Assembly: GCA_020427005.1 (NCBI GenBank) | Contig: JAGQOY010000008.1 | Location: 1 to 64,000 of the forward strand | Direction: 5' to 3' | From: Planctomycetales bacterium | GTDB taxonomy: Bacteria > Planctomycetota > Planctomycetia > Pirellulales > Pirellulaceae | DNA length: 64,000 bases | In this document: one piece after another, positions 55,965-64,000 of the stretch | How the letters are laid out: every line of letters starts with the position of its first letter | How positions within the stretch are numbered: the stretch's first letter is position 1 | Position numbers and translations under genes: made by a program | The notes under the pieces: model-generated | Database searches by the model: none | Seen by the model: only the letters and a program-made list of their open reading frames with translations | Told to the model about the DNA's origin: nothing

Positions 55965-56735
55965 ATGATTTACCCTCTCTGTAATACAAAAGACTCGTTC
56001 GTTTTTGATCTCGGCTTAGATCCATTCGAGTTGACATCCGAAGAACTTCTGGCGTTCTTAGATAAGCGAATCGCAGACGTCCTGACAGAATTTCGGAGAA
56101 GCGAATTATGGACTATCATTTCGGATCCTCAGACTGACATTGCTGTTCTCCGAGAGACTATGAAAGAGGTTTACCTCGAAATCATCATGTATCAACCAGC
56201 CGTAATTGAAGCAACGATTGCCACGATCGCCCAAATGCCTCGGACTATGGAAGTCAGTTTGTTTGATGAAATGCTGCACCATCAAGTAGAGGAATTTGAT
56301 CATGGTGAGATGGCCATGCGAGATTACGTGCGGTTAGGAGGTAACGAACAATACGCTCGAAACCGACGCATGAGTCCCTCCGCATTCACTTGCGCTGCCA
56401 TATGGCGCATGCTTTGTCACGCTCGTGAACCATTTGCATACCTCGGTGCTCTATACCCGTTTGAGGGATTAACTCCGATCGTTTCAGAGCAAATCAAATC
56501 GATACTATACAATCGCGGGTTTACTCCAGAAAACTCTGAGTTTGTTGAGTACCATTCAACTGCCGACTTAGAGCATACACGGATCGTTAAGGAGCTGATT
56601 TCGACAATTGCTGACGGTTATCCTGAAGCAAAGGTACAAATATGCTATGGCCTCGAGTACTTCTTGGCCGTTTATCCCATGCCTGTTTGGAATGCTGCTT
56701 TTCGTCGTGCCAAGAAATTGGTACTTGGAAATTGA
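55965..56735 (+). CDS. Heme-oxygenase-like diiron oxidase or oxygenase (HDO type)
   Basis: A 256-residue protein from the ATG at 55965; a TTG at 55953 is the alternative. It is all-alpha. Expected metal-binding motifs are DEMLHHQVEEFDHGEMAMRD, with the E-x2-DHG arrangement, and EYHSTADLEHTRIVKEL, with the second Glu and His. This is the pattern of iron-containing redox enzymes of the heme-oxygenase-like superfamily, whose members include UndA, BesC and SznF. They activate O2 with two irons to cleave, desaturate or N-oxygenate a small substrate. The gene sits 69 bases after the FeeM-like gene and 12 bases before the flavodoxin, a plausible electron donor. The actual reaction cannot be read from the sequence. 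Confidence 0.85.
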   Translation: MIYPLCNTKDSFVFDLGLDPFELTSEELLAFLDKRIADVLTEFRRSELWTIISDPQTDIAVLRETMKEVYLEIIMYQPAVIEATIATIAQMPRTMEVSLFDEMLHHQVEEFDHGEMAMRDYVRLGGNEQYARNRRMSPSAFTCAAIWRMLCHAREPFAYLGALYPFEGLTPIVSEQIKSILYNRGFTPENSEFVEYHSTADLEHTRIVKELISTIADGYPEAKVQICYGLEYFLAVYPMPVWNAAFRRAKKLVLGN

Positions 56736-56747
56736 GGAAGCTGACAG

Positions 56748-57341
56748 ATGCGATACGACGTAGGAATCTTTTATGTGTCGTCAGGTGGTAGAACGCGGCG
56801 GGTCGCTGAGCAGATCAACTCAGAGTTTGCCAGATTTATCAAGGTTCGACTATTTAATATAAACGAATGTCACACCAATGATTTGAAAAGGGCTGATCTA
56901 TTAATTCTTGGATCGCCAACCTATGGAATCGGATCACTCCATCCAAAATGGGCAAGGTGGAGACAACTACTGGAAACCTCTTGCACTGATTTCAACAATC
57001 AGGAGATTGCTGTCTTTGTCCTGGGCGACCTGAGACACCATCCAAAAACGTTTGGAGGAGCCATTTGGCATTTTGAAAGCATGCTGACGTCACTAGGCGC
57101 TCAAACCATTGGCCATTCAACTATCCCTGGGAACAAGGCAATTCCCGCTCCAGGATTGGTCTTAGACGCATCCTCTGGCCAACGGTTATTGCAGGATTCT
57201 GTGGCTAATTGGTTAGCTCAATTGTGGACAGAATCTACTTTCCTAAGTAGCTGGTCAGCATTAGCGCACAATAAGGATTTTTGTGCGCCAATGTGTAGGA
57301 TTCTTGACCGGCAAAGCAAAAGTTTGGAGCAAGGAAAATAA
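56748..57341 (+). CDS. Flavodoxin-like FMN protein
   Basis: A 197-residue protein with GAGGAAG just upstream of the ATG. The fold is visible as the phosphate loop YVSSGGRTRRVAEQI, a strand ADLLILGSPTYGIGSLHP (aromatic FMN-stacking loop) and VFVLGDLRHHPKTFGG. The SSGGRT loop differs slightly from the classic T-x-T-G-N-T, as in NAD(P)H-dependent or Nif-type flavodoxins. The C-terminal 40 residues are an extension rich in Trp, Leu and Ser. Its position after a diiron protein suggests it supplies electrons. It is the last gene of the plus-strand operon; the kinase gene converges on it. Confidence 0.8.
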   Translation: MRYDVGIFYVSSGGRTRRVAEQINSEFARFIKVRLFNINECHTNDLKRADLLILGSPTYGIGSLHPKWARWRQLLETSCTDFNNQEIAVFVLGDLRHHPKTFGGAIWHFESMLTSLGAQTIGHSTIPGNKAIPAPGLVLDASSGQRLLQDSVANWLAQLWTESTFLSSWSALAHNKDFCAPMCRILDRQSKSLEQGK

Positions 57342-57500
57342 AGTAATTTGGATGTCAAATTCATATTGAGCATTCCGCCTGCTTTGTCCGCCATTGTTCA
57401 CCTAGCTGGCCGACGATTGTTGAAACTGAAAATCCTGATAAATCATCAGTATTACATTTGCTTCCAAAGCATTCGGCTTTTTTAAAAATCCACTTTGTGC

Positions 57501-60500
57501 CTACTGACCTATTCTGTTAAGGCCTAGTTGTATGAGTTGATCATATCGTGCTAATTCTTGGTTCGCAGTTGCAAACTCCTGCGTATATTTACTTGGGTCT
57601 CGCTCAGACAGCGTTGTGGCACGACGAAATGTTGCGAGTGCAAGGTCGTGGTTGGCAGATTGTCTTTTGGCAATTCTGATACTCCTTTCAAAGCTGCGAA
57701 TCGCCTTACGTGTTTTGCCGACAAGCCGATAGCCTTCGCCAATTTCACACCAAGCATAGCTTGATTCAGAAGGACAGATTAGTGCAATACACATAGCCTT
57801 CCGGATCAGTGAACGAACTTTTTTCGACTGCCGAACATACTCTTGAGATCGTGGGACAAGTGACCTTAGGTAGGAACAGGCAACGTGCAAAGCCAGTGGA
57901 GCTCCAGCAAATGTATGGTAATTCGGCAGTCTCTGCTGGATTGGCAGTTGACAGGCTCTCGTCACTGATTGGATTGCCTCCTCGAATCTACCGGCTTTCT
58001 CGTGCCATACTGCTAATCCTTTGTCGAGATTGCAGGTGGCCAGAATATCCTCAGGAGATGAATTTCTGCGCCGGAGCAAGGCATTTGCGTCCGCAAGGCC
58101 GCCGCTAGCGCGCAAAAGCCCGTATGCCGCACAACCCGACCTTGAATCATTCGTGTTCAAGCACCGCTCGTACAGGCCATGTGACTCGACAATTGCTTCA
58201 TCCAGTCGCCCCAATTTGTAAAGCGCTAAAGCGCGATGAAACGCGGCCAGATTTCGTGTCCATTCATCTCCCACGGTCTCTAAAACTTCAATACCTTTTG
58301 AAAGGATCGCGATTGCCTCTGCATAGTCCCCTGCAGCATATGTATTGATGCCATGCCAACAAGTCGACTCTCCTACTCCCAAACGGTCGTCAAATCGTTC
58401 GAGGATTTCCAAACCACGATTTGAATATTTCAATGATCGATTATGCAATCCAACAACTGCGATAATTGCTCCCCAAGTCATTAACACACGCCCTGTTAAT
58501 GCGTCTTCCAGCCGACGATTGGCAATCACCAATGAGTTACCCAGTGCCCACACCATTCGTAATCCAGAAGAAAAGCCACCAGCGTATATCATTTGGCAAA
58601 ATAACAGGTTTATCCTCACACTATTCTCGTTGTGAGGAATTCGACGTGGCACAAATATTTTCTGTGCAAAAATCCGAGCGAAGAGAATGCAAATTGAAGT
58701 GAGCATACCGGGTAATGTTTTTGGCACGGAAACGCCTAAAACAGTCAGTCCTTCTACGGCCCGATCGCTACTCCTGATTGCGTTCCCCATACGAAACTCG
58801 GCGGAGGCCTCTAACTCTCGGAGCCTCGCGATTTCGATTGGCACCGTCGTCTGGTTGATAGTCTCGTCAAGGATGCTCTTGGCTCGTGAATACTCACCTG
58901 AAAGTATAAGAGCATTCGAGAATCCTTCTCCGAAAACAAAAGCATCGTTGCCAGCAATTCGGTTGTTGGAATTTCGATAAGCGATTTCATACTGCTCAAC
59001 CGCGATCAAGGGAGACAATTGTTTCAACGCCTGTTCCGCAGCGTGCAGGGCGTATATCCTAGCCTTCTCACGATCCTGGGCTCGATCGGCATGATACGAA
59101 AGATCAAATGCTCTCAAGTGCGTCGAATCTGCTTGACTTTCAATCGCACCAAGTAAAGAACGATGATTCTGTAGCCGGGACTCCATTCCCATTCCGTCAT
59201 AGACGGTCTCTCGGATCTTATCATGGTAGGTATCAAGCAATTCATCGTCAAAGGATTTGCCTAAACTTCGAATGAGCTTGAGGGATCTCATTTTAGAAAG
59301 AGCCATCCCTGCTTCGGCAGGATTTGCCGCAGCTAGAACCAACTCAGAACTTCGGGTTTTATGTCCTGCGACTGCCAACAATTGAAGGAGAATACCTGCG
59401 CATTTTGGCAACTGAACTAGCTTGTTATCTATAAGCTCTGCCAAGGGAATTCGACGCGATTGCTGACTTGTTGGATCTACACACTCAAGCAATTCAGTAA
59501 AGAAGAATGCATTACCATCCGTTTCGCCGTGCAGTTTCCTGGCGAGCTTCCGAGATGAGGTGTCATCCAGACCGAGCCGATTCGCTACCAAAACCTCACA
59601 ATGTTCAATCGAAAGCGATCCTACTTCGACTTCAACTTCAGCTAATTTCTTTTCTTGCGGGCTCCTACTTGTATTTCGGCCGATGCAAAGAAACCGATCC
59701 CACGCCGAAAAAAAGGGGCTTTCCTGGCGTTCATCGATCCTATACGTCCCTATCAAAAGCAACTCAGGAGAATCGTCGGCGGCCAAAACATCAACTAGAG
59801 CCTCAGCACTATCGGAATCCCCCCATTGCAAGTCGTCGATGAATAGTACTAGTTGAACTTTTTTCGTGAGCCGACGAAGGAGCACTCTCAGAGCCGAAAA
59901 CGCTCGTTTGCGGATTTGTTGCTGATCCAAAGCAGTGACAGAACTGTCTTGACGATCAGCGATAACAGGAACACGAGTTAGGACGGGAAAGATGCTAGCC
60001 AGAAATCCTGTATCATCTGGTAGCAGCATGGCAGAACGCGGTATTTCCAATGTTCGGAGATAGCTTGCCAAGGCATCGATAAGACTGTCTAAGGCTTTGA
60101 AAGGAACTGACTCACGATCGTAGCAACGTCCAGAAAGAATGAGGATATCCTCGTGTTCTCGGAGCTCCCTCAAGAAATGTCGCACGAGAGACGTTTTTCC
60201 TTTACCCGACTGCCCAGATACAAATGACACAACCGGAGAACTCGTCTCAAGAACTGTTCGGTATGCAGCGTGCAACTTAGATAAATGTGACTCTCGTCCC
60301 ACCAATTCGACTTCTTCCCCGTCGACCGCAAAGCGTCGATTTCCTTTTTCCTCTACCTGGAATCCGCAGGCCACTCGAACTTCGTCGTATCCCGGACGCA
60401 AATCAGGATCACGTGAAAGCAACCTCATACACAGTTCAGAGAGCTCTTCAGCAACTTCACCTTCTGGCTCTAGCGGAGGCGCATCTTGAGTTCTCTTGTC

Positions 60501-61562
60501 TAGAAGAATCTGAATTGGGTCACCATGGAACGGCAATTTTCCACTTAGCGCTTGATACAACATTACTCCAACCGAGTACCAATCAGAGGCAAAAGACTCC
60601 ACGCCGCCAGCAGCTCCCTCTGGCGACATGTAGGCTGGAGTCCCTGAAATCGATTGCCCCTGCAACGTCAACTCGCTACGTCCAAGCTCCGAGACTAAAC
60701 CAAAATCCAATACAACAACTCGACCATTACCATCAACAACTACGTTGGAGGACTTCAAATCTCGGTGTAGCACTTCAGATTTGTGTAGATGATGCAACCC
60801 TTCGCACAATTGAATCATGGCGCTTCGCAAGCGGCCGAGGTGTAACTGGTTACTAGGTCGGACGAAATGCTGAAAGCTATAGGCTGGTTCTATCAAGTCC
60901 ATCGTAAAAAACCAATGGTCGCCCTGTTGTTCAAGATGCCGAAGCCCAATCAAATTGGGATGCGTGTTCTCAGCCATCGACCTGAATTCGCGCTTGAATC
61001 GATGAAGTCCCTCGCCGTCCACTGATGGCAGCATTTTAAGGGCGACAACTTCGCCGCTTATCCGATTCCTCGCTCGATAAACGACCCCCATGCCTCCACG
61101 CCCCAATTCCCCCAACAGGTCGTAGCCTCCCAATTGCTGAACAGGCTGTTTTAATGCGAGGTCTACAACACCACTGCCCGACAAAGTCAGTGATGCCAAG
61201 TCAACAGTCTCTTGGGATTCGGAGTCAGCCAAGTTCTCTCTACGCGATTCCAGGACTGATTTTTGATAGGTATTGCCCACCTCACAAAAGTCTTCGTGGC
61301 GCGCATCAGGAGAAAATGAAGCCACAACAGATTCAAGACGTCGCAACAACGACTGCTGGAATTCGGGAGCAACGCGAGCTAACCAATCGCCTAAATTAGG
61401 CTTTTCCCCAACAGAAAGATCAGCCGAAAACGCTGCGGAGATCGAAAGTATTTTTGACTCTACCTCAGGATCCTCGGATGCACCATCCACAGGATCAGGA
61501 ACGTCAGCCGTAAATTGAACAGTGGGCTTCAACTCGGAATATTCTTCATTGCCGTCTGCCAT
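57501..61562 (-). CDS. PknK-like Ser/Thr kinase with AAA/STAND and TPR regions
   Basis: A 1353-residue protein from the ATG at 61562, 16 bases after the UnbU stop; the frame is open to 61655. An N-terminal planctomycetal module (LSVGEKPNLGDWLARVAPEF) precedes the kinase: GELGRGGMGVVYRAR, VALKMLP (Lys), VLHRDLKSSNVVVDG, VLDFGLVSEL and GTPAYMSPEG. All catalytic residues are intact. An AAA/STAND ATPase follows (FVSGQSGKGKTSLVRHFL, LVLFIDDLQWGDSDS). The remaining about 700 residues are helical repeats of TPR type. No membrane helix or LuxR-type HTH is seen. This matches PknK/MalT-type kinase architecture and suggests a signalling hub regulating, or regulated with, the UnbU/UnbV genes. Confidence 0.93.
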   Translation of the reverse strand: MADGNEEYSELKPTVQFTADVPDPVDGASEDPEVESKILSISAAFSADLSVGEKPNLGDWLARVAPEFQQSLLRRLESVVASFSPDARHEDFCEVGNTYQKSVLESRRENLADSESQETVDLASLTLSGSGVVDLALKQPVQQLGGYDLLGELGRGGMGVVYRARNRISGEVVALKMLPSVDGEGLHRFKREFRSMAENTHPNLIGLRHLEQQGDHWFFTMDLIEPAYSFQHFVRPSNQLHLGRLRSAMIQLCEGLHHLHKSEVLHRDLKSSNVVVDGNGRVVVLDFGLVSELGRSELTLQGQSISGTPAYMSPEGAAGGVESFASDWYSVGVMLYQALSGKLPFHGDPIQILLDKRTQDAPPLEPEGEVAEELSELCMRLLSRDPDLRPGYDEVRVACGFQVEEKGNRRFAVDGEEVELVGRESHLSKLHAAYRTVLETSSPVVSFVSGQSGKGKTSLVRHFLRELREHEDILILSGRCYDRESVPFKALDSLIDALASYLRTLEIPRSAMLLPDDTGFLASIFPVLTRVPVIADRQDSSVTALDQQQIRKRAFSALRVLLRRLTKKVQLVLFIDDLQWGDSDSAEALVDVLAADDSPELLLIGTYRIDERQESPFFSAWDRFLCIGRNTSRSPQEKKLAEVEVEVGSLSIEHCEVLVANRLGLDDTSSRKLARKLHGETDGNAFFFTELLECVDPTSQQSRRIPLAELIDNKLVQLPKCAGILLQLLAVAGHKTRSSELVLAAANPAEAGMALSKMRSLKLIRSLGKSFDDELLDTYHDKIRETVYDGMGMESRLQNHRSLLGAIESQADSTHLRAFDLSYHADRAQDREKARIYALHAAEQALKQLSPLIAVEQYEIAYRNSNNRIAGNDAFVFGEGFSNALILSGEYSRAKSILDETINQTTVPIEIARLRELEASAEFRMGNAIRSSDRAVEGLTVLGVSVPKTLPGMLTSICILFARIFAQKIFVPRRIPHNENSVRINLLFCQMIYAGGFSSGLRMVWALGNSLVIANRRLEDALTGRVLMTWGAIIAVVGLHNRSLKYSNRGLEILERFDDRLGVGESTCWHGINTYAAGDYAEAIAILSKGIEVLETVGDEWTRNLAAFHRALALYKLGRLDEAIVESHGLYERCLNTNDSRSGCAAYGLLRASGGLADANALLRRRNSSPEDILATCNLDKGLAVWHEKAGRFEEAIQSVTRACQLPIQQRLPNYHTFAGAPLALHVACSYLRSLVPRSQEYVRQSKKVRSLIRKAMCIALICPSESSYAWCEIGEGYRLVGKTRKAIRSFERSIRIAKRQSANHDLALATFRRATTLSERDPSKYTQEFATANQELARYDQLIQLGLNRIGQ

Positions 61563-61578
61563 AGCTCTTCCGCTCAAA

Positions 61579-62496
61579 CTAAACCGCCTGAGTTTGAATC
61601 GTGCCAACTCCAAGAATTTTTTCCGTTCGCGACCGCTGTGAAATCCAAATCGCAAGGCCTCTTACCGCGCAGGCCAATGTCAAGGCGATGAAGATCCCGT
61701 AGATGACATGATTCACTGTTAGTAGGAAATAGAACACTCCGATACTTGCCCCAAATAAGGCCTGCGCACCTGCAGAATTAGGCGTCGTTCCTGGGTCACT
61801 TATCATATAAAAACTATAAATGATCGGTATCGGACCCGTCGCAACGGCCAGAACAGCGAATAATTGCGCATCAAAAAATAAATAGCGTGCAAAGGCAGCA
61901 ACGACAAAAGTACCGAGCCAAGCAAAAACTAAAATTAGGCGTTTGGTCAAAACTCCATTTACGAAGCAACCTAGAGAAAACAAGATTACTGGAAAGAGAA
62001 TATCACCCACGTTGCCTAAACCTGAAGAAAAAGAAAATGGCATTATGATGGCAACGGACGGGAAGGCAAGCAAGGAAACTACGATCGCTAGATTGGACGG
62101 GTTGAGGTAGTGAACAGTATGATCACCAACCCGAACTCGAAGAAGAAACTTCGATGCGATTGCCAACGTTGTAGCAAAAATCAGCGGCATGAACCTACCG
62201 TTGGTAAATAAAAACATCCCGCAGGTCATACCAACAATGTAAGCAGGCAAAAGAAAATCTATCATACGTCCGTTGGCGTAAAGCGGTTCAATCTTCTCTG
62301 CCTTGGAACGAGCCCATTCCAGCACCAGCTGGACAAAGCATGAATTGATTACGCTTATCAGTGTACAGGCATAGGAGGTTTCGAAGCCTATATAGAGATG
62401 TCCCAAAAGATTTACAATAGTTATCGTTACGCCGAAGCGTCGCAGGGCCTGCTTTTTATTCGGAGTACCACTAACTGCCTTCAGGATATTAATCAT
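61579..62496 (-). CDS. UnbU-like membrane protein (NqrB/RnfD-related)
   Basis: A 305-residue protein with about eight membrane helices and short loops. It has the loop NPSNLAIVVSLLAFPSVAI and the C-terminal SFYMISDPGTTPNSAGAQAL, which resemble NqrB/RnfD-type proteins, whose related loop carries the covalent flavin site (here DPGTTPNS). UnbU is the enediyne-cluster name for this family. In planctomycetes it usually stands beside a UnbV/CRTAC1 protein, as here (62549). Membrane electron transfer or redox coupling is inferred. It precedes the kinase by 16 bases and likely shares its transcript. Confidence 0.85.
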   Translation of the reverse strand: MINILKAVSGTPNKKQALRRFGVTITIVNLLGHLYIGFETSYACTLISVINSCFVQLVLEWARSKAEKIEPLYANGRMIDFLLPAYIVGMTCGMFLFTNGRFMPLIFATTLAIASKFLLRVRVGDHTVHYLNPSNLAIVVSLLAFPSVAIIMPFSFSSGLGNVGDILFPVILFSLGCFVNGVLTKRLILVFAWLGTFVVAAFARYLFFDAQLFAVLAVATGPIPIIYSFYMISDPGTTPNSAGAQALFGASIGVFYFLLTVNHVIYGIFIALTLACAVRGLAIWISQRSRTEKILGVGTIQTQAV

Positions 62497-62548
62497 ATTC
62501 TTTCTCGAATTCGATCTAGCCCGCTAAGCCAAACTGAGAGCTTCGCAT

Positions 62549-64000
62549 CTATTCACCTAGCCAAATGCAATGCCATCCAGGATTGATATCGAATGACTTG
62601 AAGTGCACATTTCCATCAATTCCTCGCCAGTGCACATCTACGTTGATATCGTCCTCTGAACCCATTCGTTCTCCCAAGCCAATATGGAACTGAGGAGTTT
62701 TCTTTCCTCCATAACCAGAGCCGCCGTCAATTAAGACCTTGACTCGTTCACCGCCATGCAAATGAGCGGTAATTTCTGCCCCGATTGCCGGACGACTTCC
62801 TCCTGGTGGAAACTCGCCGATAGAATGAATGGAAATCTCGTCGGAATCATTGCTATTTAATGGCAACCGGAAATCAAGGCCTAGGAACTCACCACCTAGA
62901 GTTTCATTTTTGAAAAATGTTGAAGAGCTACGCTGGTTTGTTACTAATAAGTCAACGCGTCCATCGAGGTCAACGTCTCCGGCCGCTGCGCCGCGACTTG
63001 TCGTGGCTTCGAAAAAATCGAGTTCCGCACCTATATCAACATATCTCCCCTCGAGCTCGACGAAAAACGCGTTAGGTCGCTTTCCTCCCACAAAGCTGTC
63101 ATCGGGACCAAACTTATGCCATGCTTCTGGATACTGGAAGATGATGTCATTCATCATCCCCATCTCCACTAATTCCGGCATACGGTTCACTGTCCCACGC
63201 ATGAAGCCGATTGAACGGTAAACTTCCATCTTGCCGTCATTGTTGAAGTCCGCACACCTCACATCCCAGGGAACACCCGCGGTTCGGGCGAGTCCCATTG
63301 ACTCGCTCATATCCTTAAATGGTGCGCGACCCAAACGATAAAGTTCGTTTCTTCCAGAATTTATCCAGACAAAATGGCTCTGGTGAAACATATAGTCTGC
63401 TCCAAAATTACTAATGAGCCAGTCAATGTTCCCGTCGCGATTTATATCCGCGAAATCAATTCCCATTGCATGATAATCGTCCTGACCAAACGTACTCGAC
63501 TTCGGCGTGACAAGATCACGCGAGTTAACTAACGGTTGAAAGGAGAGTTTGCCGCCATCGCTCCTGTTCAATAGAACTCGATCAACACCATGATCGTTCA
63601 GAAAAAAAACCTCGGGGAGCAAATCGCCATTCAGGTCTGTGATCGCGGTAGCAATCGTCCACTGTGCACCACTAATTGAAGGATCCCTCAAGATATCCTC
63701 CTCAACCGCAAACCAATTGTTCTCTGAGGTACTGTTGGTCCTGATCAACAAACGATTTAGTTCTCCATTGAAGGCAGAACCATACCCATGATTCATTTTG
63801 GAATCACCGGTAGAATTGTCATTGAGGACCTTTGCATCATCTGGAAAATAACATCCGGCAACTAAGTCTAGATCACCGTCTCCATCCACGTCGCCTTGAC
63901 TCATCGACTGAACATACCATCGCTGGACCGGGGTAACCAATTCGACTTGACGGAAATTGTCGGGAGTCAATTCACCTCGTTGATTCAGATATACGACGGG
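62549..64000 (-). CDS. CRTAC1/UnbV-type FG-GAP repeat protein, 5' end beyond the window
   Basis: At least 483 residues; the reading frame stays open to base 64000 (PVVYLNQRGE before LTPDNF), so the start is outside the window. It contains FG-GAP/VCBS-type Ca-binding repeats (GDVDGDGDLDLVAG, ITDLNGDLLPEVFF, ADINRDGNIDWLIS, ADFNNDGKMEVYRS, GDVDLDGRVDLLVT) forming a beta-propeller, then the C-terminal ASPIC/UnbV domain (GAEITAHLHGGERVKVLIDG, GSGYGGKKTPQFHIGLG). Such proteins are extracellular or periplasmic. It is followed by UnbU after about 50 bases, the typical pair. Confidence 0.93.
   Translation of the reverse strand, partial: PVVYLNQRGELTPDNFRQVELVTPVQRWYVQSMSQGDVDGDGDLDLVAGCYFPDDAKVLNDNSTGDSKMNHGYGSAFNGELNRLLIRTNSTSENNWFAVEEDILRDPSISGAQWTIATAITDLNGDLLPEVFFLNDHGVDRVLLNRSDGGKLSFQPLVNSRDLVTPKSSTFGQDDYHAMGIDFADINRDGNIDWLISNFGADYMFHQSHFVWINSGRNELYRLGRAPFKDMSESMGLARTAGVPWDVRCADFNNDGKMEVYRSIGFMRGTVNRMPELVEMGMMNDIIFQYPEAWHKFGPDDSFVGGKRPNAFFVELEGRYVDIGAELDFFEATTSRGAAAGDVDLDGRVDLLVTNQRSSSTFFKNETLGGEFLGLDFRLPLNSNDSDEISIHSIGEFPPGGSRPAIGAEITAHLHGGERVKVLIDGGSGYGGKKTPQFHIGLGERMGSEDDINVDVHWRGIDGNVHFKSFDINPGWHCIWLGE

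Noticed and set aside
1..64000. CRISPR arrays, tRNA or rRNA genes, intact transposases or integrases
   Set aside because: None seen by reading both strands; the large repeats found are single palindromes rather than arrays, and no transposase or integrase motif appears in any long frame.

Overview
The window looks like a chromosomal accessory region of a planctomycete, probably of the Pirellula/Rhodopirellula kind. The evidence is the typical mix of protein types: an ECF sigma factor beside a protein with the N-terminal module of planctomycetal kinases, a very large Ser/Thr kinase with AAA and TPR parts, a CRTAC1/UnbV-type FG-GAP protein with its UnbU partner, paralogous secreted coiled-coil proteins of unknown function, weak and irregular Shine-Dalgarno sites and frequent TTG starts. 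This is inference; no rRNA or tRNA gene is present to settle it.

Layout. (1) 0.1-2.8 kb, plus strand: two related secreted proteins around an unrecognised protein. (2) 3.5-7.1 kb, minus strand: a compact operon, DUF1257 (Ycf35-like), DUF2997, a Ycf46-like AAA ATPase, a coiled-coil protein, a 92-residue protein and a small membrane protein. (3) 7.8-44.6 kb, minus strand throughout: a very large defence island. In transcription order it carries AddB-like and AddA-like helicase-nucleases, a decayed McrB-type DNA-recognition gene, a DrmD-like SNF2 helicase, a 1789-residue DrmMI/Eco57I-like adenine methylase, a five-helix membrane protein, a nucleosidase-NACHT-repeat protein, a truncated GTPase, a second SNF2 helicase, an Hsp70-like ATPase, an AbiEi/AbiEii toxin-antitoxin pair with a candidate operator, a DruE-like DUF1998 helicase with a C-terminal nuclease fold, and a RelE-UvrD fusion. 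(4) 44.7-47.2 kb: a PPP-type phosphatase, a doubtful small ORF and a decayed SF1 helicase. (5) 47.4-54.4 kb: sigma factor and partner, a His-rich secreted protein, a tyrosine-phosphatase fused to a possible macro-like domain, and a CbbX-type AAA ATPase. (6) 55.2-57.3 kb, plus strand: a three-gene biosynthetic-looking operon (FeeM-like N-acyltransferase, heme-oxygenase-like diiron protein, flavodoxin). (7) 57.5-64 kb, minus strand: UnbV, UnbU and the PknK-like kinase, with UnbV cut by the window end.

How the parts fit. The island joins DISARM-class-1-like genes (DrmD and DrmMI, without drmA, drmB and drmC), a Druantia-like DruE, AddAB-type DNA degradation and at least two candidate abortive modules (nucleosidase-NACHT and AbiE). 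Short spacings and 4-base overlaps suggest several co-transcribed blocks. Pseudogenes are concentrated in and around the island: McrB-like, GTPase, phosphatase/macro-like and SF1 helicase. This points to repeated module exchange. The decayed copy of the phosphatase/macro-like gene lies at the 8 kb edge and the intact one at 50.5-52.2 kb, so the pair brackets the island, as do two copies of a GGGTACTCGAGTACCC-type palindrome.
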